Under the pieces are notes generated by a model. The model ran no database searches and had not been told where the DNA came from. It saw only the letters and a list, made by a program, of their open reading frames with translations. From Yamadazyma tenuis (lineage: Eukaryota; Ascomycota; Pichiomycetes; Serinales; Debaryomycetaceae): DNA of 64,000 nucleotides. The stretch covers positions 806,001 to 870,000 of the forward strand of contig NC_089462.1 of assembly GCF_029203305.1 (NCBI RefSeq), given 5' to 3'. The translations under genes and the position numbers were made by a program. This document shows, piece after piece, positions 1 through 9,371 of this stretch (its first letter is position 1; each line of letters starts with the position of its first letter).

Positions 1-447
1 GAAAAATTAGCCAAGTTGCAAAAATCCTCGTCCAAGAAGGTCGGTGGTTCCAGAATCAAGGCCAAGAAGGTCATCAAGGAACAAGATGATGTCAAATTGA
101 TGGAAACCTTGGGAAAATTCAAGGCCACTAAGATCCAAAACGTCACCGAAGCTAACTTCTTCAAAGATGACGGTAAGGTTTTACACTTTAAGAGAGTTGG
201 TGTCCAAGGTGCCAATGACTACAACACTTTTGCTTTCACTGGTTACCCACAAGAAGTTGAAGTTACTAAGTTGATTCCAGACATTTTGCCACAATTGGGA
301 GCTGAAAACTTGGAAATCTTGAGTCAGTTGGCCAAGCAAATCCAAGAAGGAAGAACTCCTCAACTTGACAAGGAAGGAAACTTGGCTGCTGACGATGAAG
401 AAATCCCAGACTTGACTGAAGGACAAAAGTTCGACGAAGTTGAGTAA
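1..447 (+). CDS. EGD1: Nascent polypeptide-associated complex subunit beta (5' partial)
   Basis: Beta subunit of the NAC heterodimer, which binds the ribosome near the exit tunnel and contacts nascent chains. The frame is open from base 1 (EKLAKLQK...), so the true ATG lies just outside the window and only a few residues are missing. The basic stretch KVGGSRIKAKK (ribosome-binding region) and the NAC domain (LHFKRVGVQGANDYNTFAF, then GYPQEVEVTKLIPDILPQLG) are clear, and the acidic tail ends in DEVE. The known yeast protein has a similar length. Codon use is strongly biased to TTG, AAG and GAA, as in highly expressed genes. A TTG codon at base 16 is not a start. Confidence 0.95.
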   Translation, partial: EKLAKLQKSSSKKVGGSRIKAKKVIKEQDDVKLMETLGKFKATKIQNVTEANFFKDDGKVLHFKRVGVQGANDYNTFAFTGYPQEVEVTKLIPDILPQLGAENLEILSQLAKQIQEGRTPQLDKEGNLAADDEEIPDLTEGQKFDEVE

Positions 448-629
448 GTTACGAATCATGTACTTGATTAATAGGATAATACATGTAGATAAGCTTTCTG
501 AGTACAACCGTGTAGTGCCACCTCTAGCTTTTTATTGTTTGTGTGATTCCCCCTGTTTTAGTGGGTGTATGGGCCGGATACAGCAGATTTGCTCGCTCTC
601 ACAATTTGCTTTCTCGCAAACCTCCAATC

Positions 630-1253
630 ATGGCCAGATCCTTCTACGAAGACGACGAGGTGGTCATTACCAAACCCGGCTACAATGCCGAGATCTCCAA
701 GGACTTGAAACAACAACAAGGTGCCCATGGCGATGTTTCACTTGTCAAAGGTATGACTATTCGGACGGTACCCTATTTAGAGTCGCTGTTGAACAAAGCC
801 AGATTATATTTACATGATAAACTCTCGGTAATTGAGGCCGAAATCGACACCCAAATCAGTGCCACCCGCAATGAACTCAATACCTTAAGCACCAAAGTCA
901 GCACCCTGATCAAAGACCCGGTGTTGCCCAATATAATCTACATTTTGACCCTCACTTTGACTGGATCCATTTTGGCCAGTAAGTCTTCATTGCCCACCCG
1001 GTTTCTTGCACCTACATTGTTTGGAACGGCATCCTTTGCTTACTATATGCCCCAAACCTTCCAGGGAACCAAAGCAAAGCTAGTATATTTTGAGTCAGAA
1101 AAGTTTCCCGAAGTGTTTCAACAACAATCCAAGATCTTGAAGGAATTGGACAACCAGAAGACACAATTGGAGGCCACGTTGGCCAGTACTGAAACCAGTC
1201 TAACTACAGTGGTTCATGATGCTAGAGTATATATTTATGACTTGTTCAAGTAG
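630..1253 (+). CDS. MIC26: MICOS complex subunit Mic26/Mic27 (apolipoprotein O family)
   Basis: Inner mitochondrial membrane protein of the MICOS complex, which shapes cristae junctions. The ATG at 630 gives 207 residues beginning MARSFYEDDE, which resembles the N-terminus of yeast Mic26. The frame is open further upstream but holds no ATG. The family core is visible: a hydrophobic segment around LPNIIYILTLTLTGSILAS, then RFLAPTLFGTASFAYYMPQTF, followed by a predicted coiled coil with many Gln and Glu residues. Its stop codon lies one base from the stop of the convergent transporter gene, so the two 3' UTRs must overlap. Mic26 and Mic27 are related; the start favours Mic26. Confidence 0.75.
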   Translation: MARSFYEDDEVVITKPGYNAEISKDLKQQQGAHGDVSLVKGMTIRTVPYLESLLNKARLYLHDKLSVIEAEIDTQISATRNELNTLSTKVSTLIKDPVLPNIIYILTLTLTGSILASKSSLPTRFLAPTLFGTASFAYYMPQTFQGTKAKLVYFESEKFPEVFQQQSKILKELDNQKTQLEATLASTETSLTTVVHDARVYIYDLFK

Positions 1254-1254
1254 C

Positions 1255-3303
1255 TCAGCTGGCTAAGATATCGTAGGTGGTATAGGATAATGCACACGCA
1301 CCAATGACAAGGAGTCCGTAGTTCAGGTATGCCAAAACAATTCTCCGTCTGATCTCGGCGGGGGACAAGCCTTCGCCAATGACACAGCAGCTTCGCAAAT
1401 GCAACATCGGAGGATACATGTACACCAACGGGATACAGGCAAAACATCCCACAAATGAAACAAACTTGTCCAAGTTCTTCCCACCATACAAGGCTATAAT
1501 TGCGGTCCCAATAACAAAGGATGCTCTAAAAAGGTTCTTGAGCCATTTTATGGTCAACGAGTTCTTACCGGTTCTCACAAACAACTTCAGCTCGATCAAC
1601 CGGATGGCCGGGAAGATCTGAAGTGGGGTGGACAACAAGATGGCCAACGAGTACAACAACTGGATGGAAATCACAAACACCGAGTCCTGCGGCAAGTTCA
1701 AGAGGATGACGGTCTCGATGTGCTGCCCGTATGTCACATAGCCCAAGGTCCCCACCCCAATCATGATAACGGATATGGTGAGGATGACTTGAAACAACAC
1801 TTTGGGGAAATGGTTGGGGTAAATCATTGATTCCTGGATGGGAATAATCAAGCCGATTCCCTCGAATGCAAATATGGCGATTCCTATGAACATGGAAAAT
1901 TCCTTCTTGTTGAAGAGGAACTGAATGCCGTCACCCACAGCACCACTGTTCTCAATGAACAAGTCAATCAAAATGAAATAAATAATCGTCACCAACCCAA
2001 ACAATATAAGAAAGTTGGCCAACACTGCCACAAGCGACAACTTTGTGATGTCTCTAACCAACGAAAGTGGGATCAACACAAAGAGCTGCCCCAAAATAAA
2101 CCACTTGATGTCCAAGTTGTCGAGTCCAATGGCATTTCGCAAGAACGCTTGGATATTTTGAGACGTGAACACAATGTACGTAGCGATAAATCCCACCTGG
2201 GAGATGACAATTGACGTGAAAATCAACTGCTGGAGCCATTCACCGTAGAGCTTGAGGCCCATATCTCCAAAACTAGGAAGTCGAGTCGCCTGTTTGCTGT
2301 GCACCAAGATCAAGTAACACCAGTACGACAAGACCCCGAAAAACATCAAGGTGACGATGGAAAATACCAATCCTCCGTTGCTGAATCCGCGGGGCAAAAA
2401 CAACACGCCGGTGCCTACAAATGCCTTCACCAATAGAAAATAGGCCTTTGTGTCGGTAGCAGTGCCCTTTGGGTTGATTAAAGAGTACGACACACCATCG
2501 TCTTCATGTGAAAGTAGCGGTGCTTCTTCATCCACGCCCCGGTATTTTCGGGGCAAGTTGGGCTCGTAGTGGCATGCGATGTCGTCGTCGGACTCCAAGT
2601 CTTCACCGGCAAAATGGCCATATATGCTCAAAAACTCCACAAAGTTTCTCGTGAACAAGCTGGCCTGGCGGGTGTTTGCACTGTTCTTCTTGTTGAGAAT
2701 GAACTCTCTTCTAAAGCCACCGGGGGTGTTGATAGACGAGGCCATGGATCCTCTGCGGCTAGTTTCAAGCTCAGTAGACGATAAACTCCTGGTTCTTCCC
2801 GGGCGCTGGGTCTTGTTGTCTACCAACTTGTAAATGTCTCTGGTAATATCGCCACCTTGAGACTGGATTTGGTCTGTGTGTAAGTAGCGGTTGATATGGC
2901 CAATGGTTTTAGAGTGGTCGTCATCGTCAGATTGAAGGAACACATCATCAGAAAGCTGTTTAAGACGGGGGCTTCCAGCGGTGTAAACCTTGTCGGTGAG
3001 ATCATCCTTGGACGACGAGTGTGACGAGCCTGAGTCGACGGCGGAGTCTTCTGCACGTTTCATGAACTGAGCATTGGTAGAAAACGAGCTGGGACCTGAA
3101 GCAAAACGAGGTGATTGGGAAATAATCGGAGACGATGAGAGCGGTGACCTGGTCAACTTGGCGATGCTGCGTCTACGATTGGAGTCGGATATGGATCGCG
3201 GCAGTGACATATGCAATGGTGGTACTTTTGAAAACAAACAAGGAGTTGGAGCCGCTTTGTCTTGAGGGTTGATGCAGCTTTGCGCGCGCAGGGAGATAAT
3301 CAT
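1255..3303 (-). CDS. Vacuolar amino-acid transporter, Avt3/Avt4 type
   Basis: Member of the amino acid/auxin permease (Aa_trans) family. Avt3 and Avt4 export amino acids from the vacuole to the cytosol. The 682-residue product has a long hydrophilic Ser-rich N-terminus (about 250 residues) typical of this pair, then roughly 11 membrane segments beginning KAYFLLVKAFVGTGVLFLPRGF, the usual first helix of the family. The ATG at 3303 leaves only 46 bases to the stop of the upstream Sel1-repeat gene on the same strand. A second in-frame ATG at 3210 (MSLPRSISDS) may be the real start. Avt3 and Avt4 cannot be told apart here. Confidence 0.85.
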   Translation of the reverse strand: MIISLRAQSCINPQDKAAPTPCLFSKVPPLHMSLPRSISDSNRRRSIAKLTRSPLSSSPIISQSPRFASGPSSFSTNAQFMKRAEDSAVDSGSSHSSSKDDLTDKVYTAGSPRLKQLSDDVFLQSDDDDHSKTIGHINRYLHTDQIQSQGGDITRDIYKLVDNKTQRPGRTRSLSSTELETSRRGSMASSINTPGGFRREFILNKKNSANTRQASLFTRNFVEFLSIYGHFAGEDLESDDDIACHYEPNLPRKYRGVDEEAPLLSHEDDGVSYSLINPKGTATDTKAYFLLVKAFVGTGVLFLPRGFSNGGLVFSIVTLMFFGVLSYWCYLILVHSKQATRLPSFGDMGLKLYGEWLQQLIFTSIVISQVGFIATYIVFTSQNIQAFLRNAIGLDNLDIKWFILGQLFVLIPLSLVRDITKLSLVAVLANFLILFGLVTIIYFILIDLFIENSGAVGDGIQFLFNKKEFSMFIGIAIFAFEGIGLIIPIQESMIYPNHFPKVLFQVILTISVIMIGVGTLGYVTYGQHIETVILLNLPQDSVFVISIQLLYSLAILLSTPLQIFPAIRLIELKLFVRTGKNSLTIKWLKNLFRASFVIGTAIIALYGGKNLDKFVSFVGCFACIPLVYMYPPMLHLRSCCVIGEGLSPAEIRRRIVLAYLNYGLLVIGACALSYTTYDILAS

Positions 3304-3349
3304 TAGGCAGTAATTTTATCTATATATGAAGAGATGAGGATATGTAGAA

Positions 3350-6271
3350 TTATGCTTGAACAGGGTCGCTGACGGCGGCGGCCTTCTGACACCAGTAAGT
3401 GGCTGGCTGGTTGCTGAGTCCAGCATCGGCGAGCTGAGCCATCTGGTAATAAGCATCAGGTGAGTTGGACTCTTTGATGGCTCTCTCGCACCATTTGAGA
3501 GCTCTTTCAGGATTCGGTTGTGGAATGTGCTTGCTCTCACCGTTGGATCCACTCAAGTACCACCTGCTCAAGCCTATCATAGCGTCTGGATTACGCCTGA
3601 ATGGTAATGGCGAGCTGACAGCTTTCAAGTACCACTGGATGGATTTATGGGGGTTTTTGGTCCGGTTCAACTCACCAAACTCATACACCCGGCCAAGCTT
3701 TACGAGTCCCACGGGATAGTTGAGCTTGGCAGACTTGTTGTAGTATGACAACGCCTTACCGTAGTTGACGGGGACGATTTCCAAGCACTTTTGGATAAAG
3801 TCATCTTCAACCGTCAAGTCACCAGGGTATACCCCTTCATAAACCTTACCCAATTCGTACGAGGCAGAGGCAATGATCTCGGTCAACTCCTGCTTGTCGT
3901 CGTCGTCGAGCTCGGTTTTTTCCACCTCGATGTTGCACAAATCCCGTAAGATCTTTATGAACTTGTGGGATCTGATGGACGGAATATTCAAGTACATCAA
4001 TGCCATCTTATAGATGGCCCTGTTATAGCCCAACTTGGCCGATTGCCGGTAGTAGATCAACGCCTGGTCGAAGCCATTGTTGACTTCGTACTCGTAAAGG
4101 TCTCCAAGAACATAGTGGGCTTTAAAGTTGCTGGGATTGAAGATAATGGCTCGTTCGTACCAGGCAATTGCTCCATCGATGTCCTTTTGCATGCCAAAAC
4201 TTTGCTCGTAGAGAGTGTGGTAGTGGTGGGATAAAATGTTGGCGTACACTAAGCAGATGTCTGACCTGATGTCGTCAGTGAGCTTTTGGTTGGCAGAATC
4301 GACGTCTCGAATGAGCTTAACAATATGCTGACTGGCCGACTTGATGAATAACTCCTTGTTGGCGGTAGCATCACTGGATGCAATGGGTTCACCTTTGATG
4401 TTGATATAAACGTACAACCGATAGTTGGTAGCATTGATCAACATTTTGACCCACTTGAGTCTGTACTCGTAGGACTTGTTTCCCGACGCAATCACGGCTC
4501 TGAGATTGGTGAACAGCTGAATCTTGTGTTGGATCTCGGGGTCGTTGACTAGTGATCTTTGCATTCTCGGAGGGGCCAATCTACTGGTTCCCATTTGTTG
4601 TGGCATGTGTGCCGACTGGGGATTCAATGGAGGAGACATCAACATGGGGTTGGCCATCATCAAGTGCCGGTTATCGGCCATGCTGCCGGGCATGTTCATG
4701 TTCATGTTCATGTTGTTCATGTTCATGTTGTTCATGTTGTTCATACCGCTCATGTTCATATTGTTCATATTGATAGCATTCATGGGCATCATGTTGGGGT
4801 CTATGGGACCCATTATCGACTGGTGTTGGGGATTGGAGAATGGGGATTCAGGAAGTGGTATCTTGTGTTTCTTGGACTTTCTGGACTTGGACTTCTTAGG
4901 ATTCTTGGTCTTTTCAGGAGTTTTAGGGGGGACTGGAGGTGCAAGGGGCGATGGAGTTCTTGCTTTGAATGAATCAGTGTTTTGTGGAATCACTTGTGTA
5001 TCCATGTCTTCTGGTGTGTTCTTTTGTGGTGTACTCATCTTTTGCACTGGCTGCAAAATCATTTCTGGTGCCTGGATCTCTTTTCCCACTTCGCTCTGGA
5101 TTGACTTGTTGGACTTGTGGCCAATACGGAAATTAGCAGACGAGCCTGAGGCAATGGAATCAAAAGACTTGGCCGAAGCACCCGAATCCTGGCGTTGTGG
5201 TGATTGTTCTGTTGGTTCTAACCCTTGCACATCCATCTCCTCAACGCCCTCGGTTTCGGAGTCGTCAACTTCGTTTTCATTGGGCTTGAAGTTGCAACCC
5301 AAAGAAACGTTTCTTCTGTGAGAGAACTCCTTCTGGAGCTCCTGTGAGGGTACAGAAGCGTACCGGTTGGATTTGATGGTAGACATGCGGGAGTTTTTGA
5401 TTAATTGATGGCTGCTTTGAGAGAGTTTTGACAAGGTTCTTTCCAATGCTGCTTGGCGTTCGGAATTATCGAGGTTGATGGGGCTGATGTTTTCGGGGGA
5501 TGTGGGCAGAGCTGGGAGTTCCGGTGGGGTGAGAACGGGTTCAGTGGTGGTATTGGGGTCGTTGTTTGTATTTGTTGTGTTGTTTGTGTTCATGTTCATG
5601 TTTCCCATCATGTTCATCATGTTCATCATCATGGCATTCATGTTTGGATTGTTCCCATTGTTGTTCACTCCATTGGAGTCCGTTGGTGTGTTCATTGGAT
5701 TACACATGGCGTTCATCATCATCTGGTAAAACATTTGCATCTGTGGGTTCTGGCCCATTGTGTTCATTTGCACCGGGTTCATTTGGCTCATCGGGTTCAT
5801 TCGCATCGGGTTCATTTGCATCGGGTTCATTTGCATGGGATTCATTTGCATCGGGTTCATTTGCATTGGATTCATTTGCACCGCATTCATATAAGGCATG
5901 TATCCGTACATGCCGCTGCGGTACATGTTAGCATAGTAATCCTGCCACTGACGATACACGTCCAGCTCATCGTCCGAGTCGGCCGAGTCGGAAGACTCTT
6001 CACTGCCATCACTATCACTATCTTCTTCCTCGCTCTCTTCCTCACTTTCCTCTTCTTCGCTACTTTCAGGTTTATACCACCTGGCCTGTTGCTGCTGGGC
6101 ATACCAATTATAATAATTGGCCTGGTTCACAGGCAGAAATTCCATGGACCCGTGCTTGTTGAGACGGGCATCTGAAACATCTGTGTGGTTGGTTTTATAG
6201 CTTGCAGCCGAAAATTCACTGCCACTAACTGAGGACGTGGTGGTGAGTGGGGGGTCGGGGGCCTTAAACAT
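3350..6271 (-). CDS. Sel1-repeat protein with Met/Asn-rich N-terminal region
   Basis: A 973-residue protein. The first two thirds are low complexity: an acidic Ser/Glu/Asp tract near residue 75, a tandem MNPMQ pentapeptide array near residues 130-165, and Asn/Met-rich stretches. The last third (about 640-965) holds Sel1-type helical repeats (for example AIAWYERAIIFNPSNFKAHYVLGDLYE and KALSYYNKSAKLNYPVGLVKLGRVYE). In yeasts this design is found in Skt5/Chs4 and in Ack1/Dsf2, which act in chitin synthase activation or cell-wall signalling. The C-terminus (DPVQA) has no CaaX box, which argues against Skt5 itself. Family membership is clear; the orthologue is not settled. Confidence 0.8.
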   Translation of the reverse strand: MFKAPDPPLTTTSSVSGSEFSAASYKTNHTDVSDARLNKHGSMEFLPVNQANYYNWYAQQQQARWYKPESSEEEESEEESEEEDSDSDGSEESSDSADSDDELDVYRQWQDYYANMYRSGMYGYMPYMNAVQMNPMQMNPMQMNPMQMNPMQMNPMRMNPMSQMNPVQMNTMGQNPQMQMFYQMMMNAMCNPMNTPTDSNGVNNNGNNPNMNAMMMNMMNMMGNMNMNTNNTTNTNNDPNTTTEPVLTPPELPALPTSPENISPINLDNSERQAALERTLSKLSQSSHQLIKNSRMSTIKSNRYASVPSQELQKEFSHRRNVSLGCNFKPNENEVDDSETEGVEEMDVQGLEPTEQSPQRQDSGASAKSFDSIASGSSANFRIGHKSNKSIQSEVGKEIQAPEMILQPVQKMSTPQKNTPEDMDTQVIPQNTDSFKARTPSPLAPPVPPKTPEKTKNPKKSKSRKSKKHKIPLPESPFSNPQHQSIMGPIDPNMMPMNAINMNNMNMSGMNNMNNMNMNNMNMNMNMPGSMADNRHLMMANPMLMSPPLNPQSAHMPQQMGTSRLAPPRMQRSLVNDPEIQHKIQLFTNLRAVIASGNKSYEYRLKWVKMLINATNYRLYVYINIKGEPIASSDATANKELFIKSASQHIVKLIRDVDSANQKLTDDIRSDICLVYANILSHHYHTLYEQSFGMQKDIDGAIAWYERAIIFNPSNFKAHYVLGDLYEYEVNNGFDQALIYYRQSAKLGYNRAIYKMALMYLNIPSIRSHKFIKILRDLCNIEVEKTELDDDDKQELTEIIASASYELGKVYEGVYPGDLTVEDDFIQKCLEIVPVNYGKALSYYNKSAKLNYPVGLVKLGRVYEFGELNRTKNPHKSIQWYLKAVSSPLPFRRNPDAMIGLSRWYLSGSNGESKHIPQPNPERALKWCERAIKESNSPDAYYQMAQLADAGLSNQPATYWCQKAAAVSDPVQA
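5766..5885 (-). repeat. 15-bp in-frame tandem repeat coding MNPMQ
   Basis: On the + strand the unit GGTTCATTTGCATCG recurs about seven times with single-base changes (GCATCG, GCATGG, GCATTG, GCACCG). Read on the minus strand it encodes the pentapeptide array QMNPM. Because the unit is a multiple of three, copy-number changes would keep the frame. It lies inside the Sel1-repeat gene. Confidence 0.85.
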
Positions 6272-6862
6272 CTGCTGAGATTTACCAAGAGGAAAAAAAA
6301 CTGTATTTGAAGGTTTGGATGTGTGTGCACAAGCTATTTGCTATTTTAGTACAAACTATAATTATACTATTTGTATTGCCCTATTAGTTCGATATCTAAA
6401 CAGACAAATTGCTGCGAAATTTTCTCACAATGCAGCAAACGCATTTAATATAAGCCATGCACTGGGTAATGGGGTGGACAATGGACGGGAAGGGACAGGC
6501 ACTGTGGGAGGGGTGTATGGGTTATACACGTGCAAGTGGCGGTACGGTACCAGGTGGTGTGGGTACCAGGTGGTGTGGGTACCAGGTGGTGTGGGTACCA
6601 GGTGGTGTGGGTACCAGTTGGTGCCGGTGCCGGTGCCGGTGCCAAGGTGCCAGGGTGCCAGGGTGCGGGTGCTGGTGCAACCAACCTTCAATGCGCCCCA
6701 AAGTTATTTTGAGAGACTTGACGTATGCAACCGTACCCGTTGGTATTGCAGTAGATGCACCACACCTGTTGCTTAGCACAGGCCTACTATATCAAACGTC
6801 GTCTCTTCATATAATAAATACCCTAAATATGCTACATTCGTTAATCGTAAGCCTTTATAAGC
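6272..6862. other. Intergenic region with GC-rich minisatellite
   Basis: This lies upstream of the Sel1-repeat gene and downstream of GAT1. It holds the tandem repeat listed separately. Open frames across it on both strands are repeat artefacts (poly-TWYPHHLVP or GGVGTRWCGYQ type peptides). I see no gene. Confidence 0.7.
6546..6625. repeat. 16-bp minisatellite (GGTACCAGGTGGTGTG) x4-5
   Basis: Four perfect adjacent copies of GGTACCAGGTGGTGTG run from 6546 to 6609, followed by a diverged fifth copy. The array continues into a GGTGCC hexamer run and CAGGGTGC units up to about 6670. Each unit carries a KpnI-type GGTACC palindrome. Confidence 0.95.
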
Positions 6863-8137
6863 CTATGTGGTGGGACCAAAGTCCAACCAGTTCCACTGCT
6901 TGTCGTGGGGATCAGTCATAATCTCGTCATGCATCTCCAACACCTCTGGCTTTCTGGCCCCGTCCTTGTCGAGGCCTATTGTAAAGTTGTCTGTTTGAAA
7001 CAAGTTCATGTTGAGCAACCGGTCTATTTCGTCGTCCTTATCAAGATCCATGTCCGGATTCAAGTTCAAGTCGTTGAAAAGATTGGTGTTTGTGTTCAGA
7101 ATCACCGAATCGTTACGGAATGATGGGAGCGACTGGGATAAGTGATCGTCATTAAAGTGATTGAAGCCTTGCGAAGGGTTCATGAGGGTGTTGCCAAAAG
7201 GATTGGAGGCCGAGAACGAATGCAAGTTTCCCGCATTGGTGGTGGGCGGCACCTGCTGGGCCTGGGGAGGTGGTCCCTTGGCGGCGTTTCCATGAAGGGT
7301 GTTGTATAAATTTGAGTGCTGCTGTGGGTGTATCGGTTGATTGGGGCTCTGCTTGGAGTTGGTATTCAACGGCCGCAACACCCCGTGCAACTTGTAAAAA
7401 AGCCCGCAGGCATTGCACAACAAGTCGCCGTTGTTGGACTTACGCCAGAGCGGGGTGGTTTTGGTTTGGCAATTAGAGCACTGAAGAAGCTTTTTAGGGC
7501 CGCCAAAGGCCACCTCTTCACCAGGTGACTTCTTCGACCCCACGCTCTTGGGTGGCGTGATGCTCTGGAAGCTGTTGGAGGTGGTGGAGGGGCCAGCGGC
7601 CGGGAACGCGCTACTGGCGGTGTCAAAGTCGTTGAGTTTATAGTCATTTTTCAACGAGCTTTCGAGCGAATTGATGTAGGACGACAAAAAGTTGCGGTTG
7701 GACTTGAGCGACTCGGGTGGGCTGTTCTTGAATGGTGGGGCCGCCGACACGGTGCCTGCGGACCCGGCGCTGGTGCTGAGAATCGACCCGCCATGGTTGG
7801 ATCCGCCATGGGGGTAGGAAAGGCTGGGAGGAGACGGGTTGATGGGGCGGGCACCGGTGGTAGCAAACTCGTCGCGCTGGCCAATTCGACGGATGTGCGC
7901 CACGTAGTCGAAGTCTTCGCAAGTGGGATCAGATGGTCTACGAGAACTCAAAACTTTGCGGTTTTGGATCCGCCAGGCCATGTTGGAGATCCGCTTATTG
8001 TAGGGCAAATAGTGCTTCCGCTGGTACATCTTGAAGATGTTTATGGACGAGTTATCCATGTCATCGACAAGGTCCTTGACGTTAATGGACGAGTTCTTTT
8101 CCATTGGCTTATAGGTGAATTTACTCTTTGTGGGCAT
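6863..8137 (-). CDS. GAT1: GATA zinc-finger transcription factor (nitrogen regulation)
   Basis: Regulator of nitrogen catabolite genes that binds GATA sites. One C4 zinc finger has Cys220, Cys223, Cys241 and Cys244 with a 17-residue loop ([21 protein letters not shown] then [18 protein letters not shown]), the fungal AreA/Gat1 type. Residues 30-65 ([29 protein letters not shown]) match the N-terminal conserved block of Gat1/AreA proteins, and the end ([10 protein letters not shown]) recalls the conserved AreA tail. At 424 residues it is shorter than Candida Gat1. The upstream region is nearly 1 kb and contains a GATAAG at 8480, compatible with GATA-factor control. Gln3 is less likely. Confidence 0.85.
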   Translation of the reverse strand: MPTKSKFTYKPMEKNSSINVKDLVDDMDNSSINIFKMYQRKHYLPYNKRISNMAWRIQNRKVLSSRRPSDPTCEDFDYVAHIRRIGQRDEFATTGARPINPSPPSLSYPHGGSNHGGSILSTSAGSAGTVSAAPPFKNSPPESLKSNRNFLSSYINSLESSLKNDYKLNDFDTASSAFPAAGPSTTSNSFQSITPPKSVGSKKSPGEEVAFGGPKKLLQCSNCQTKTTPLWRKSNNGDLLCNACGLFYKLHGVLRPLNTNSKQSPNQPIHPQQHSNLYNTLHGNAAKGPPPQAQQVPPTTNAGNLHSFSASNPFGNTLMNPSQGFNHFNDDHLSQSLPSFRNDSVILNTNTNLFNDLNLNPDMDLDKDDEIDRLLNMNLFQTDNFTIGLDKDGARKPEVLEMHDEIMTDPHDKQWNWLDFGPTT

Positions 8138-9128
8138 GTGAACTGAGCAAATGGGAAAGCCGAGGGAGGAGGAACAAGGGATATAATGGAAGTACGGGCT
8201 ATGGGTACTGTTTGTGTCGGTATGTTAATGGGGTTGGAGGATATGGAATATTCAATAAGTTGTTCAAGGATTAGGGAAAAACACCGGTAAATTAATTTAT
8301 TTTTTGTGCCCCCTTTGGGAACCAGTGAGTAATATAAGATTTTTGGTTGATGGTGGTGCGCGCACGCACGCCCACTCCGTATGTTTGCGGGTCGGGAGTT
8401 AGCAGCTGAGAGATTGCCGTTTAAGATGAGAGGGGTGGCGATGGAGATGTTGAGTTGCAGGTGGTTACGAGTATGGTAGGATAAGAGGGATGGAGTTAGG
8501 TCAAATTGGACCGTCATTGAACAGGTGTATGGTAGTTGAATGGGTGGGGTGCACAGGTAAGAGGCGGGTTACTTAGACTGTATAAGAAGATGAAATGCAC
8601 AGACCAGACGGTTTTGAAGACCACTAGGAGTGCATACTATGTGCATGTTCCGCAGATCTTTGCCTTGGTCGACACGACGAGGGTAGGGGTTGGTGACAAG
8701 TATGGGTTAGAAGATGGAGGACAAAAGAGGGGGTTAAGAGTTGAATGGGTTGTATGGAAGTTATGAGTATCTATTACTGGTAGTGAAATTGCCGCATTCA
8801 TATTTGATGGTGGGGCTCGCCTGGTTATGGTTCGCCTGCGACCGTTGAAACAAATGGTTGGCGGTCGGTTACTGATTACGGGGATACGAGGTATATGCAG
8901 GCTTGATGGCCTAATTGGGAAAAGCCCCCCGGTCCCGAACCGCCAGTTGTCATCTTCCGCTGCCGTGAATCCGCTGTTTTTGGGGCCCACAAGCTTTTTG
9001 AGGGTGGTAGGTGCACGTAGGGACAACAATTCCTGTCATCAAGGCTGGTAGGTGCACACTGGGACCAACAGGTCTCACTGTCTACACCATCTTTTAAATC
9101 GGCGCGATCAACTACTTCTTCTTCTTCG
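8138..9128. other. Long divergent intergenic region between GAT1 and YSF3
   Basis: About 1 kb without a credible gene. It contains one GATAAG (8480-8485), an alternating GCGCGCACGCACG run near 8357, and an imperfect direct duplication around GGTAGGTGCAC (about 9007 and 9047). Open frames here lack family signals and start at non-ATG codons. It probably serves as the GAT1 control region. Confidence 0.5.
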
Positions 9129-9371
9129 ATGTCTGATAAAGTTAGAGACGCTAATCAATACACCTATTTAAAAACAAAGTACCAGGGGTTGGGAACGCCA
9201 GACCTGACCCGTGACCTGTTTGTTGCCACTGCCCGCAAAGACACTATCGGCGCCATCGTCCAGCACAAGCCCCTCTTGAACTACACATCGCTAGCGGCTA
9301 ACAAACCCCCACAAACCCATCGTCAAGACCTCATTCGCAAGATGGCCGGTGCTGGCGCGCTCCCACACTAG
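9129..9371 (+). CDS. YSF3: SF3b complex subunit 5 (SF3b10)
   Basis: Small subunit of the SF3b part of U2 snRNP, which helps hold the branch-site region of introns. The 80 residues contain the family pattern YLKTKYQGLGTPDLTRDLFVATARKDT, then HKPLLNYTSLAAN and RQDLIRKMAGA, close in length to human (86) and yeast (85) proteins. The frame is continuous from the ATG; no intron is needed, although I recall the S. cerevisiae gene being interrupted near its start. Its TAG stop overlaps the TAG of the convergent membrane-protein gene. Confidence 0.9.
   Translation: MSDKVRDANQYTYLKTKYQGLGTPDLTRDLFVATARKDTIGAIVQHKPLLNYTSLAANKPPQTHRQDLIRKMAGAGALPH

Noticed and set aside
543..629. 5' extension of MIC26 from a GTG codon, or an upstream exon
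   Set aside because: No ATG in frame before 630, and the protein from 630 already matches the family start. The TTTTAG at 556-561 could be an acceptor, but no donor or upstream exon is evident.
4524..6175. Long plus-strand frames (up to 265 codons) opposite the Sel1-repeat gene
   Set aside because: Mirror images of its Met/Asn and acidic repeats (poly His/Val/Phe peptides) with no domain.
6425..6776. Several 60-150-codon frames on both strands over the minisatellite
   Set aside because: They are made by the 16-bp repeat (no stop in several phases) and encode only repetitive Thr/Pro/Gly peptides.
8637..9029. 130-codon minus-strand frame in the GAT1/YSF3 spacer
   Set aside because: No domain, no family similarity I can see, and composition like noncoding DNA.
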